64,000 nt of DNA from Streptomyces eurocidicus. Its GTDB lineage: Bacteria > Actinomycetota > Actinomycetes > Streptomycetales > Streptomycetaceae. Position 1 is the first letter of the stretch, and each line of letters starts with the position of its first letter. The stretch is from the NCBI RefSeq assembly GCF_002891295.1, contig NZ_LGUI01000012.1, positions 186,001-250,000 of the forward strand. The letters run 5' to 3'. The position numbers were made by a program, and so were the translations under genes. Below, in pieces: positions 9,048 through 18,005 of this stretch. Below the pieces are notes generated by a model. It made no database searches. It had not been told where the DNA came from and worked only from the letters and a program-made list of their open reading frames with translations.

Positions 9048-9133
9048 CGTCTTCTCTGGGTTTCGTCGAGCGTCCCCTTCACCGTGGTCACGGTGGAGGG
9101 GCGTTCGCGTTTTGGGGTGGGGCGCGTGGGTGC

Positions 9134-9345
9134 GGGTTGCCGCTGCGCGGGGCCTTGTCCCCTACCCGCCCCTTCCCGAAACCGGCGGCGAGCCCCCGGG
9201 CCCCCCTTCCGCGCTGACGCGCGGTGTCCTCAAACGCCGGACGGGCTGAATTCCAGCCCGTCCGGCGTTTGAGGACCGGGGTCCGGGGCGGAGCCCCGTT
9301 CGGGAAGGGGCGAGGCTGGGGGAAAGCCCCGCGCAGCGGCCACCC
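9134..9345. repeat. long imperfect intergenic palindrome between convergent genes
   Basis: Outer arms at about 9134-9180 and 9299-9345 are largely complementary (GGGTTGCCGCTGCGCGGGGC on the left against its complement on the right, with GCCCCTTCCCGAA). At the centre sits a perfect 23-bp stem, 9226-9248 with 9254-9276, loop AATTC, built on CAAACGCCGGACGGGCTG. Sequences of this type recur between convergent genes in many Streptomyces genomes, so it resembles a dispersed repeat that doubles as a bidirectional terminator. It accounts for most of the 9048-9456 gap. Confidence 0.8.
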
Positions 9346-9456
9346 GCCATCGGGGCACCAGCCAGACCCCGGCACACATACCCGCACACAAAAAGACGCC
9401 ACCCCGGCTCATCGGTGAGCCGGAGCAGCGTCCTTGAGGAGAGGGCAGCGGGGGAG

Positions 9457-10875
9457 TTAGCCCATCTCCTCCAACGCCTTGCCCTTCGTCTCCTTCACGA
9501 ACTTCATCACGAAGGGGATCGAGAGCACGGCGAAGACCGCGTAGATGACATACGTGCCGGACAGGTTCCAGTCCGCCAGGCTCGGGAAGCTCGCGGTGAT
9601 GGCCCAGTTGGCGACCCACTGCGCGGACGCCGCCACACCGAGCGCCGCGGCGCGGATGCGGTTCGGGAACATCTCGCCGAGGAAGACCCAGACCACGACG
9701 CCCCACGAGAGGGCGAAGAAGAGCACGAAGGCGTGGGCCGCGACCAGGGCCACCGTGCCCTGGGTGGTCGGCAGGGAGCCGTCTGCCGCCTTGGCGGAGA
9801 AGGCCCATGCCTCCAGGGCCAGGGAGACCGCCATACCGGCGGAGCCGACGAGCGCGAGCGGCTTGCGGCCGATGCGGTCGACGAAGATCATCGCGATGAC
9901 GGTGCCGACGATGTTGATGATCGACGTGGTGAACGAGTAGAGGAACGAGTCGCTCGGGTCGATGCCGACGGACTGCCAGAGGGTGGCCGAGTAGTAGAAG
10001 GCCACGTTGATGCCGACGAGCTGCTGGAAGACCGAGAGGCCGATGCCGACCCAGACGATGGGCAGCAGGCCCGCCTTGCCGCCGAGCAGGTCCTTGAAGG
10101 TGGACTTCTCCTCGCTGTGCATGGCCAGCTCGATCTCGGTCACGCGCTTGTCGAGATCGATTTCCTTGCCCTCGACGTCGGCCAGGACGGCCTTCGCGCG
10201 GTCGATCTTGCCGACCGAGATCAGGAAGCGCGGCGACTCGGGGATCACGAAGGAGAGCAGGCCGTAGAGGACGGCCGGGACGACCATGACGCCGAGCATC
10301 AGCTGCCACGCCTCGATGCCCATCAGGTGACCGCGCTGGTCGCCGTCGGCGAGGTTGAGGATGCCCCAGTTGACGAGCTGGGAGATGGCGATGCCCACCA
10401 CGATGGCGGCCTGCTGGAAGGAGCCGAGGCGGCCGCGGTACGCGGGCGGGGAGACCTCGGCGATGTAGGCCGGGCCGATGACGGAGGCCATGCCGATGGC
10501 GATGCCGCCGAGGACGCGCCAGAAGGCGAGGTCCCAGAGGGCGAAGGGCAGTGCCGAGCCGACCGCGCTGATCGTGAAGAGCGTCGCGGAGATCTGCATG
10601 ACGCGGATCCGGCCGATGCGGTCCGCGAGGCGGCCCGCGGTGGCGGCACCGATCGCGCAGCCGATCAGGGCGATGGCGATGACCTGGGCCAGAGCGGCGG
10701 AGCCGATGTCGTACTTCCCGCGGATGCCCTCGACAGCGCCGTTGATCACGGAACTGTCGTAGCCGAAGAGGAAGCCACCCATGGCCGCTGCCGCGGTGAT
10801 GAAGATGACATGGCCGAGGTGGTCCGGCTGGGCCTTACGGCCCTCGGACCCCTGCGCCATCGCAGTGCTGGTCAA
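9457..10875 (-). CDS. glcP: glucose permease GlcP (MFS sugar porter)
   Basis: This is a 472-residue major-facilitator sugar porter that imports glucose by proton symport in Streptomyces; orthology to S. coelicolor GlcP is inferred from position (next to smc) and sequence. Twelve hydrophobic segments are present. MFS sugar-porter signatures include GGFLFGYDSSVINGA in helix 1, GRLADRIGRIRV after helix 2, the PESPRFL block before the central loop, and DRIGRKPL in the second half. TTG 10875 is chosen because AGGAG lies seven bases upstream; the open frame extends to 10974 without support. A spaced inverted repeat in the leader (10923-10965) may be an operator. Confidence 0.92.
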   Translation of the reverse strand: MTSTAMAQGSEGRKAQPDHLGHVIFITAAAAMGGFLFGYDSSVINGAVEGIRGKYDIGSAALAQVIAIALIGCAIGAATAGRLADRIGRIRVMQISATLFTISAVGSALPFALWDLAFWRVLGGIAIGMASVIGPAYIAEVSPPAYRGRLGSFQQAAIVVGIAISQLVNWGILNLADGDQRGHLMGIEAWQLMLGVMVVPAVLYGLLSFVIPESPRFLISVGKIDRAKAVLADVEGKEIDLDKRVTEIELAMHSEEKSTFKDLLGGKAGLLPIVWVGIGLSVFQQLVGINVAFYYSATLWQSVGIDPSDSFLYSFTTSIINIVGTVIAMIFVDRIGRKPLALVGSAGMAVSLALEAWAFSAKAADGSLPTTQGTVALVAAHAFVLFFALSWGVVVWVFLGEMFPNRIRAAALGVAASAQWVANWAITASFPSLADWNLSGTYVIYAVFAVLSIPFVMKFVKETKGKALEEMG

Positions 10876-10922
10876 CGTGAACTCCTGGGGCCCGGCGGCA
10901 TTGCCGGGCGTGGGGGGCTGGC

Positions 10923-10965
10923 CCTTCAAGTGGGGCATAACTCCTTGGGGCCTACCACTTGAAGG
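10923..10965 (-). promoter_or_regulatory. spaced inverted repeat in glcP leader
   Basis: Two perfect 11-bp arms, CCTTCAAGTGG (10923-10933) and CCACTTGAAGG (10955-10965), are separated by 21 bp (two helical turns). A TAATAC -10-like hexamer on the minus strand (10966-10971) abuts the right arm. A third CACTTGAAG half-site occurs at about 11060-11068. This is a good repressor-site candidate; the regulator is unknown. Confidence 0.55.
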
Positions 10966-11046
10966 TATTAGCAACGGTGCAGACCTTATGCCTTCATTTT
11001 TCTAAGTCAATAGGTCGTAACCAAGAAGTTTCCTCCGGGCTTCCCC

Positions 11047-11064
11047 AGTGTTGCGTTCAACACT
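11047..11064 (-). terminator. small hairpin after smc
   Basis: AGTGTTG (11047-11053) pairs with CAACACT (11058-11064) around a CGTT loop, ten bases after the smc stop. It is short and lacks a T-run, so termination is only possible. Confidence 0.4.
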
Positions 11065-11073
11065 TGAAGACGA

Positions 11074-14000
11074 TCACCGCAGACGCTGGCTGATGACCTT
11101 CGAAACCCCGTCGCCCTGCATGGACACGCCGTACAGCGCGTCCGCGACCTCCATGGTCCGCTTCTGGTGAGTGATCACGATCAGCTGGGAGCTCTCCTGG
11201 AGCTCTTCCATGATCCTGATCAGCCGCTGGAGGTTGGTGTCGTCCAGCGCCGCCTCGACCTCGTCCATCACATAGAACGGGCTCGGACGGGCCTTGAAGA
11301 TCGCCACCAGCAGCGCCACCGCCGTCAGCGACCGCTCGCCGCCCGACAGCAGGGACAGCCGCTTGACCTTCTTCCCCGGCGGGCGCGCCTCGACGTCCAC
11401 GCCGGTCGCGAGCATGTCGCCGGGATCGGTCAGGACGAGGCGCCCCTCGCCCCCGGGGAACAGCCGGGAGAACACGCCCTCGAACTCACGGGCCGTGTCC
11501 CGGTACGCCTCCGTGAAGACCTCCTCGACCCTTCTGTCGACGTCCTTCACCACCTGGAGGAGATCGCTGCGGGTCTTCTTCAGGTCCTCCAGCTGTTCGG
11601 AGAGGAACTGGTGACGCTCCTCCAGCGCCGCGAACTCCTCCAGGGCCAGCGGATTCACCTTGCCCAGCTGCTGGTACGCGCGCTCGGCCGCCCTCAGCCG
11701 CTTCTCCTGCTCGTCCCGCGCGAACGGTACGTACGCCACGCCCGCCCCCTCGGCCGACGGCTCCTCGCCCTCGGCCGGCGCCTGCGGTACGGGCTGGTCG
11801 GGCCCGTACTCGGCGACCAGCGCCGCCGGCTCGACGCCCAGTTCCTCCAGGGCCCGGGCCTCCAGCTGCTCGATGCGCAGCCGCTTCTCGGCGCCCAGCA
11901 CCTCGCCCTTGTGCACCGAGTCCGTGAGCTTGTCGAGCTCGCCCTTGAGCTCCCGGCCCCGGTTCCGCTCGGCGATCAGCTCGCGCTCCCGCTCGGCCTT
12001 CGCCGTCTCGGCGTGCGCGCGCTCCCGGTCGGCGCGGACCAGTGACACCTCGACGTGCGCCAGCAGCTGGCGGGCGCCCGCCGCCACGGCCGAGGCGACC
12101 CGCGCCTCGTGCCGCAGCCGGGCGCGCCGCTGTTCGGCGCGCGCCCGCGCCTCCCGCTCCGCGCGCGCCGCCCGGTCCAGCCCGTCCGCCCGTCCGGCGA
12201 GCGCCTTGACCCGCTCCTCGTGCGTACGGACCTGGAGGCGCGCCTCCATCTCGGTCTGACGGGCGTTGGCCCCGTCGGCGGCGAGCCGGTCGCGGACGGC
12301 GGTGTCGGGCTCGTCCGTGTCCTCCGGGGCCGCCTCCTCCGCCACCGCCAGGCGTTCGGCGAGTTCCTCGGCCTCCTCGGTGGCCCGGACGAGCGCCTCC
12401 TCGGCCCGGGCCACGGCGGCGGCCGTCCTGCCCGCCTCGTCCGCCGCCGCGCGCGCCTGGCCCGCGAGCCGCCCCAGCGCCTGCGCGACCTTCGACTTCT
12501 CACGGTCCGCGACGCCGCGCCGGGCGGCCAGCTCCTCCACCCGCGCCGCGCACGCCGTCCGCCGCTCGCCGGCGGCCCGCTGAGCGGCCGCCAGCTCCAC
12601 GCACCGGGCGTCCAGCCCGGTGAGTTCGGCCGTGGCCTCGTCCACGGCGGAGCGCACCTCCAGCAGGCTCGGGGCGCCGCCGGAGCCGCCGTGGGCGAAG
12701 TGGGAGCCGAGCAGATCGCCCTCGGCGGTGACGGCGGTGAGCTCCGGGCGCGCCGCGACCAGCTCCTCGGCGTCCTCCAGCGTCACGACGACCACGACGT
12801 CCCGCAGCAGCCGTGCGGCGGCGGCCACCGCGCCCGCGGGCCCGGTGACGAGGTCGGCGGCGGGCACGGCGCCCGCCGGCAGACCGGCGGGCCGGGCCAC
12901 GGCCGCGCCCCCGGGCGACGGCGGGGTGATCAGGAGCGCCGCCCGTCCCGCGTCCTCCTTACGGAGCAGCCGCAGGGCGCCGGCCGCCGTCGTCGTGTCC
13001 GTCACGGCCAGCGCGTCCGCCGCCGCGCCCAGCGCGGCGGCGACCGGCAGCTCGTGGCCGGGGGCGACGGACAGCAGTTCGGCCGCCGGTCCGAGCAGTC
13101 CGGCCAATCGTTCCTGCGCCGCCAGCAGCGCGTCCGTGCCGTCCTTACGGCGCAAGCCGAGCGCAAGGGCGTCGCGGCGGGCCGCGGTCGCCGCGCGGCG
13201 GCGCTCGGTCGTCGTCGCCGCCTCGCGGGCCTCGGTCAGGGCCGTCTCGGCGTCGGCCAGTTCCCCGCGGGCCTCCTCGTGGAGGCCGACGAGCTCCGCG
13301 TCGTCCGCGTCGAGCCCCTCGACCTCGGCACGGTGGCGCTCGTACTCCTCCTGGGCCGCGGTGGCCCGTTCCAGGGCCTCGTCGCGGGCGGTGGCCAGCC
13401 GGTCGATCTCGGCCTGGGCGGAGGCCGTCCGGCCGTGGGCCGCGGTCACCTTCCCCTGGAGCCGGGCCAGGCCCTCGCGGTGGGCGGCGACGGCCCGTGC
13501 GGCATCCCTGAGCCGCCGTTCCTCTTCCGCCAGCCGGCGCTCCAGCTCGGCCCGGTGCTCCGCCGTGTCCTCCAGGGCCCGGCCCGCCGCCTCCAGCGCC
13601 GCCGCCAGCTCGGCCTCCTGCTCGCGGATCCGGGCCGCCTCGCGCTCCAGGTCCTCCGGGTCGCGGCCACGGCTCTCCTCGCCGGGCGCGGAGGTGGCGC
13701 TCGTGACCCGCTGGTCCGCCAGGCCGATCGTGCCGCGCACCCGCTCCGCGAGCCGGGACAGCTCGTACCAGGTCTGCTGGGCCTGCGCGAGGCGCGGGGC
13801 GAGGGTGCGGACCTGTTCCTCCAGCTCCGTCTCCCGCAGCGACGCCTCCCGGAGGGCGGCCTCGGCGGCCTCCTTACGGGCCTTGAGCGCGGCCTCGTCC
13901 GCGAGTTCCGCGCGCAGCGCCTCCCGCAGGGTCACGAGGTCGTCGGCGAGCAGCCGCAGCCGGGCGTCGCGCAGATCGGCCTGGATGACCGCGGCCCGGC

Positions 14001-14637
14001 GCGCGACCGCGGCCTGCCGCCCGAGCGGCTTGAGCTGTCGCCGGAGTTCGTCGGAGAGGTCCTGCACGCGGGCGAGGTTGGCGCGCATGGCGTCGAGCTT
14101 CCGCAGCGCCTTCTCTTTGCGTTTGCGGTGTTTCAGTACGCCCGCGGCCTCCTCGATGAAGGCCCGCCGCCCGGTGGGGTCGGCGTGCAGCACGGAGTCG
14201 AGCTGTCCCTGACCGACGATGACGTGCATCTCGCGGCCGATGCCGGAGTCGGAGAGCAGCTCCTGGATGTCGAGCAGCCGGCAGGTGTCGCCGTTGAGCC
14301 GGTACTCGCTGCCGCCGTTGCGGAACATCGTCCGCGTGAGGGTGACCTCGGCGTAGTCGATGGGGAGCGCGCCGTCGGAGTTGTCGATCGTGAGGGAGAC
14401 CTCGGCCCGGCCCAGCGGCGGGCGGCCGGTCGTCCCGGCGAAGATGACGTCCTCCATCTTGCCGCCGCGCAGCGACTTCGCGCCCTGCTCGCCCATGACC
14501 CAGGAAAGGGCGTCGACGACATTGGACTTGCCCGACCCATTGGGGCCGACGACACAGGTGATGCCCGGTTCGAAGCGCAGGGTCGTCGCGGAAGCGAAGG
14601 ATTTGAACCCACGCAGGGTCAAGCTCTTGAGGTGCAC
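11074..14637 (-). CDS. smc: chromosome segregation ATPase SMC
   Basis: The 1187-residue SMC protein forms the long coiled-coil arms of the condensin-like complex with ScpA and ScpB, compacting and individualising chromosomes, important here during sporulation septation. The head halves are intact: Walker A GPNGSGKSNVVDALSWVMGE near residue 32 and, at the C-terminus, the LSGGERSLTAVALLVAIF signature and Walker B YVMDEVEAALDD. Between them are two extended Glu/Arg/Ala-rich coiled coils (about 170-500 and 670-1010) flanking a hinge domain around 510-660. Length is normal for the family. ATG 14637 begins the conserved MHLKSLTLRGFKSFA. It stands alone in its transcription direction between glcP and a small coiled-coil gene. 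Confidence 0.98.
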   Translation of the reverse strand: MHLKSLTLRGFKSFASATTLRFEPGITCVVGPNGSGKSNVVDALSWVMGEQGAKSLRGGKMEDVIFAGTTGRPPLGRAEVSLTIDNSDGALPIDYAEVTLTRTMFRNGGSEYRLNGDTCRLLDIQELLSDSGIGREMHVIVGQGQLDSVLHADPTGRRAFIEEAAGVLKHRKRKEKALRKLDAMRANLARVQDLSDELRRQLKPLGRQAAVARRAAVIQADLRDARLRLLADDLVTLREALRAELADEAALKARKEAAEAALREASLRETELEEQVRTLAPRLAQAQQTWYELSRLAERVRGTIGLADQRVTSATSAPGEESRGRDPEDLEREAARIREQEAELAAALEAAGRALEDTAEHRAELERRLAEEERRLRDAARAVAAHREGLARLQGKVTAAHGRTASAQAEIDRLATARDEALERATAAQEEYERHRAEVEGLDADDAELVGLHEEARGELADAETALTEAREAATTTERRRAATAARRDALALGLRRKDGTDALLAAQERLAGLLGPAAELLSVAPGHELPVAAALGAAADALAVTDTTTAAGALRLLRKEDAGRAALLITPPSPGGAAVARPAGLPAGAVPAADLVTGPAGAVAAAARLLRDVVVVVTLEDAEELVAARPELTAVTAEGDLLGSHFAHGGSGGAPSLLEVRSAVDEATAELTGLDARCVELAAAQRAAGERRTACAARVEELAARRGVADREKSKVAQALGRLAGQARAAADEAGRTAAAVARAEEALVRATEEAEELAERLAVAEEAAPEDTDEPDTAVRDRLAADGANARQTEMEARLQVRTHEERVKALAGRADGLDRAARAEREARARAEQRRARLRHEARVASAVAAGARQLLAHVEVSLVRADRERAHAETAKAERERELIAERNRGRELKGELDKLTDSVHKGEVLGAEKRLRIEQLEARALEELGVEPAALVAEYGPDQPVPQAPAEGEEPSAEGAGVAYVPFARDEQEKRLRAAERAYQQLGKVNPLALEEFAALEERHQFLSEQLEDLKKTRSDLLQVVKDVDRRVEEVFTEAYRDTAREFEGVFSRLFPGGEGRLVLTDPGDMLATGVDVEARPPGKKVKRLSLLSGGERSLTAVALLVAIFKARPSPFYVMDEVEAALDDTNLQRLIRIMEELQESSQLIVITHQKRTMEVADALYGVSMQGDGVSKVISQRLR

Positions 14638-14930
14638 GCGGTAGGACTCTACCGCCCGGGCGCCCCTCGTTCCGGTGACGCCACGGCCCCCGGCGAGAGG
14701 GCGCCGGCCCGGCGCCCGTTTCCCTTTTTGGTTTCACGCCGGAACGTCCCGGGCACATCAGTGTCGTGAGGGGGGCAAAGGAAAAATCGGCAGAACCGAC
14801 CGGAATCGGCCGACGTCATACGATCGGACGGGCTCCGGCCGGATACGACGAAGGGACGCCGAAGCGTCCCTTGCAACTCTCAAGCGGCTGACAGTGCAGC
14901 CCGACCAGGCCCCCGGGGCAGGGCTGGCGG

Positions 14931-15137
14931 TCAGGCGAGCGCAGGCTCCGCGTGGGATACGTCGATGCTGTCGAGCAGCGAGTCGCCGTGGTGAGCGGCG
15001 GCAGACAGCGCGTCGTTCTCGGCCTGCATCCGAATGAGCTCGGATTCCAGGTCCTGGACACGCTGCTGAAGCCGTCGCATCTCGGAGAGGACTCGGGGGT
15101 CGGAGCCGCCGACGTAACCGAGAAGCGCCTTTGCCAT
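14931..15137 (-). CDS. small conserved coiled-coil protein
   Basis: This 68-residue protein has no assigned function. It begins MAKALLGYVGGSDPRVLSEM and continues as a single heptad-patterned helix (RRLQQRVQDLESELIRMQAE, about residues 21-45) and an acidic tail. ATG 15137 has a strong GGAGG ribosome-binding site 8-9 bases upstream. Homologues occupy the same place upstream of smc in other Streptomyces (recalled, not searched). The helix suggests oligomerisation or docking on a partner, and its neighbourhood makes a role near the chromosome or division machinery imaginable, but that is speculation. The preceding gap (14638-14930) shows nothing distinctive. Confidence 0.8.
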   Translation of the reverse strand: MAKALLGYVGGSDPRVLSEMRRLQQRVQDLESELIRMQAENDALSAAAHHGDSLLDSIDVSHAEPALA

Positions 15138-15573
15138 GATGGATGGTCCTCCACACTGAGTGACCGACCGAAGCGGTGTGGGTCGTGAGGGATTCGCACC
15201 CGCGGTGTCTGCCATCGTTACTGCAGTCTTCAATGCCAAACAGCTAAGGTGCGCGGGGCTTCCAGAGTCTCACCAAAAGTTTTGACGGTCAACACGATCA
15301 CACCCCGTATCCGCAGGCGTCCCAAGGGTGCGCGGCGCCGAATGCGCGGCGGTCATCGACCTGGGGCCCGGAGGGGCGTGGAGATCATCCGTTGAGTGGC
15401 AGCCTTCCACGCCCGGGCCGAGTTGGCAACCATCAGGGAATTTCTTCCTTTCGAATATGCCAGCGGCATATCAATAAGGTCATCGCGCCCCATGCCGCCC
15501 CTTCCGCACGGTCCCCTTCCCGGGCCTTCTCCCGCCTTCCTGGGAGAAGATTCGTTTTTTTGATCGGTGGGGA
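15138..15573. other. intergenic region without recognisable genes
   Basis: About 436 bp between the coiled-coil gene and acylphosphatase. It has relatively AT-rich patches (15425-15480 and 15540-15570). I see no ORF with Streptomyces-like codon use, no tRNA and no strong hairpin. It presumably holds the promoter of the small coiled-coil gene and the 3' region of acyP. Confidence 0.5.
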
Positions 15574-15855
15574 TCAGCGAATCTCGAAGCCGTCATAACC
15601 CCCTCGGGGTGTGCCCCAGAGGTCGGTGACACCGTCCACACGACCGGGTGTGTCGCCCTCGCGCAACCAATCGAGCAATTGTTCACAGCCCGGACGGCCC
15701 CCTTCCGCGACGACCTGCACCCGGCCGTCGGCGAGATTCGAGGCGAAGCCGGCGAGCCCTCCGATGCGCAAAGCGTTCTCGCGGGTGAACCAGCGGAAGC
15801 CGACACCCTGCACATGGCCACGGACCCAGGCCGTCAGACGGACATCTTCGTTCAT
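15574..15855 (-). CDS. acyP: acylphosphatase
   Basis: This small enzyme (93 residues) hydrolyses acyl phosphates such as acetyl or carbamoyl phosphate. The family signature is complete: VRGHVQGVGFRWF with the catalytic arginine near residue 18-22, and the catalytic asparagine in GFASNLADGRVQVVAEG around residue 40. Length matches the single-domain family. The ATG at 15855 begins MNEDVRLTAWVRG. It is divergent from the CAP-domain gene 132 bp away and follows no operon partner, so its physiological substrate remains open. Confidence 0.96.
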   Translation of the reverse strand: MNEDVRLTAWVRGHVQGVGFRWFTRENALRIGGLAGFASNLADGRVQVVAEGGRPGCEQLLDWLREGDTPGRVDGVTDLWGTPRGGYDGFEIR

Positions 15856-15987
15856 GTCTGCACGCTAACCGGCCAATTGCGTGCGCAGCACTTTGACCCC
15901 GTCCCTATTGCCGTACAGTCGCCGCTCAACAGGTCTAGCCCGTACGAGTGACGCACGACAACGCCGAGCACGTAAGGAAGGCAGCGG

Positions 15988-17007
15988 ATGGGTCGCCATC
16001 GACGCTCTGCCCCACAGACCCCCCGCCGCACACCGGCGACTCCCCCCGCGGCCCCTGCTCCCCTGCCCCACAGGACGGCCGAATCCAGCCCCCACGCCCG
16101 GCACCTCCACCCCCGCCGCCCCGGCAGGCCCCCCGCACCCCCTTCACCGGCGGCCCCCGCGCGCGGCCGCGCCAAGACCCCGGTGCGTACGGGGCTGCTG
16201 GGCGCCTCCGCGGCGATGGCCATGAGCGTGGTCGCCGTGGCCTCCGGCTTCTTCTCCGGCGGCGACGCCTTCCAGCTCGGCGCCGGCCCCAGCGGCGGCG
16301 GTCAGGTGCGGACCGACGACTCGCCCGCGCTGGAGACCGGGGGCGAAGCACCGGCCGCCCCCGTCCCCGGGCGGGGCCGGCTCCCGGTGGGCCACGCCCC
16401 GGAGGGCCCGCACACCCGTTCCGCCCCGGTCACCCGGTTCGACGCCCCCGTCCCCACCGACGCCGGGACGTCCCCGGTCCGGCAGCCGGTCTCCGACCCC
16501 TCTCCCCCGGACGAGAGCCACGGCTCCCCGAGCCCCGCCGCCACCCCGGCCGTCGCCCACGACACCGGCACGGAGGGCACCGTGCCGGCGGGCTCCCGCC
16601 CGGCGGCGCCCGAGGCGGACACCTTCCGGGCGAGCCCGGTGGGCCAGATCCTGGCCCTGGTCAACGACGAGCGGGCCAGGGCGGGCCTCAAGCCGCTGGT
16701 CGCCAGCGACCGGCTCAGCGCGCTCGCCCAGTCGTTCAGCGACGACATGGCACGGCGCGGCTTCTTCTCCCACACCGACCCGGACGGCAAGACGCCCTGG
16801 GACCGCGCCGCCAGGCGCGGCATCGGCAATCTCGGCGGCGAGAACATCGCCCGCGGCCACCCGGACGCCCGCGCCGTGATGGAAGCCTGGATGCGCAGCA
16901 CCGGCCACCGCGCCAACATCCTCAACGGCGCGTACCGGACCCTGGGCATCGGGGTGAACCTCACCAGTGCGAACGGCCCCTGGTGGACCCAGGACTTCGG
17001 CTATTGA
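15988..17007 (+). CDS. membrane-anchored CAP-domain (SCP/PR-1) protein
   Basis: This 339-residue surface protein has a basic, proline-rich cytoplasmic start, one transmembrane helix at about residues 67-90 (TGLLGASAAMAMSVVAVASG), a long disordered Pro/Ser/Ala linker, and a C-terminal CAP domain from about residue 215. CAP hallmarks are visible: VNDERARAGLKPL, SHTDPDGKTPWDRA, GENIARG and GHRANILNGAYRTLGIGV. Bacterial CAP proteins of this YkwD-like type are extracytoplasmic; their activity is mostly unproven. ATG 15988 follows AAGGAAGG. It converges on mutM with only 11 bp between stop codons. The signal resembles a type II membrane anchor more than a cleavable peptide. Confidence 0.88.
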   Translation: MGRHRRSAPQTPRRTPATPPAAPAPLPHRTAESSPHARHLHPRRPGRPPAPPSPAAPARGRAKTPVRTGLLGASAAMAMSVVAVASGFFSGGDAFQLGAGPSGGGQVRTDDSPALETGGEAPAAPVPGRGRLPVGHAPEGPHTRSAPVTRFDAPVPTDAGTSPVRQPVSDPSPPDESHGSPSPAATPAVAHDTGTEGTVPAGSRPAAPEADTFRASPVGQILALVNDERARAGLKPLVASDRLSALAQSFSDDMARRGFFSHTDPDGKTPWDRAARRGIGNLGGENIARGHPDARAVMEAWMRSTGHRANILNGAYRTLGIGVNLTSANGPWWTQDFGY

Positions 17008-17018
17008 GCCGGTGTCCG

Positions 17019-17912
17019 TCAGGCCGGGCGCGGCGGGCGCTGGCAGCGCGGGCAGAAGTAGCTGGACCGGTTCATCCAGGGCCGCCGGCGGATGGCCGTG
17101 CCACAGCGGCGGCACGGCTCGTCCTCGCGCCCGTACGCGTCCAGCGACCGGTCGAAGTAGCCCGATTCGCCGTTCACGTTGACGTAGAGGCTGTCGAAGC
17201 TGGTGCCGCCGACCGCCAGTGCCTCGTTCATGACCTCGCGGATGTGGACGAGGAGCTCGGCGCTGCGCGGGCGGGTCAGCGTGGCCGTCGGGCGGTCGTA
17301 GTGCAGCCGGGAGCGCCACAGCGCCTCGTCGGCGTAGATGTTGCCGACGCCGCTGATCAGCGACTGGTCGAGCAGGGCCCGCTTGACGGTCGTCCGGCGC
17401 CCGCGCAGCGCGGCGTGGAAGGCGGCCTCGTCGAAGCCGGGGTCCAGGGGGTCGCGCGCGATGTGCGCGATGACGTCCGGGAGGCCGTCGGGGTCGCCGG
17501 CCACGGTGTCGTGCAGCGACAGGCCACCGAAGGTGCGCTGATCCACGAAGCGCAGCTCCGTGGGGGTGTCGTCGGCGAAGCGGACGCGGATGCGCAGGTG
17601 CTTCTCGGCGGGGGCGTCGTGCGGCTGGACGAGGAGCTGGCCGCTCATGCCCAGGTGGGCGAGGACGGAGCGGTCCGGGGCGGCCGGGCCCGCGGCCGGG
17701 GAAGGTGCCACCAGGGGCAGCCAGAGGTATTTGCCGCGCCGGTGCGCCGTGCCGAGGCGGCGGCCGGTCAGCTGGGCGGCGAAGTCACCGGGGCCCGCGA
17801 GGTGCCGGCGGATCGCGCGCGGGTGCAGAACCTCCACGTCGGCGACCGTGCGCCCGCAGATCCATCGCTCCAGGCCGCGCCGTACGACCTCGACCTCGGG
17901 CAGTTCGGGCAC
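17019..17912 (-). CDS. mutM: formamidopyrimidine-DNA glycosylase MutM (Fpg)
   Basis: This base-excision repair enzyme removes 8-oxoguanine and ring-opened purines and nicks the strand by beta/delta elimination. The GTG start at 17912 gives the mature catalytic N-terminus PELPEVEVVRRGLERW, with proline 2 and glutamate 3 as the catalytic residues, and a GGAGGAG element just upstream confirms this start. The C-terminal zinc finger is present (CRRCGTAIRRRPW ... YFCPRCQ). The core DNA-binding helix-two-turns-helix includes LLDQSLISGVGNIYADEALW. At 297 residues it is normal or slightly long. It is transcribed after rnc, separated by a hairpin. Confidence 0.97.
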   Translation of the reverse strand: MPELPEVEVVRRGLERWICGRTVADVEVLHPRAIRRHLAGPGDFAAQLTGRRLGTAHRRGKYLWLPLVAPSPAAGPAAPDRSVLAHLGMSGQLLVQPHDAPAEKHLRIRVRFADDTPTELRFVDQRTFGGLSLHDTVAGDPDGLPDVIAHIARDPLDPGFDEAAFHAALRGRRTTVKRALLDQSLISGVGNIYADEALWRSRLHYDRPTATLTRPRSAELLVHIREVMNEALAVGGTSFDSLYVNVNGESGYFDRSLDAYGREDEPCRRCGTAIRRRPWMNRSSYFCPRCQRPPRPA

Positions 17913-17955
17913 GGTGCTCCTCCGGAAAGGGCCTACGGGTGAGGCGCCGTCATCG

Positions 17956-17993
17956 CGATCGCCGGGCGGCCCCGAGGGCACACCCGGCGATCG
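17956..17993 (-). terminator. hairpin between rnc and mutM
   Basis: CGATCGCCGGG (17956-17966) pairs perfectly with CCCGGCGATCG (17983-17993), 16-base loop, ten bases downstream of the rnc stop. It could terminate or attenuate readthrough into mutM, or be processed by RNase III itself. Confidence 0.55.
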
Positions 17994-18005
17994 ACGATGC
18001 GAGCG

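Noticed and set aside
12055..14769. Long plus-strand frame of 904 codons
   Set aside because: Entirely antisense to smc; long shadow frames are normal in GC-rich DNA.
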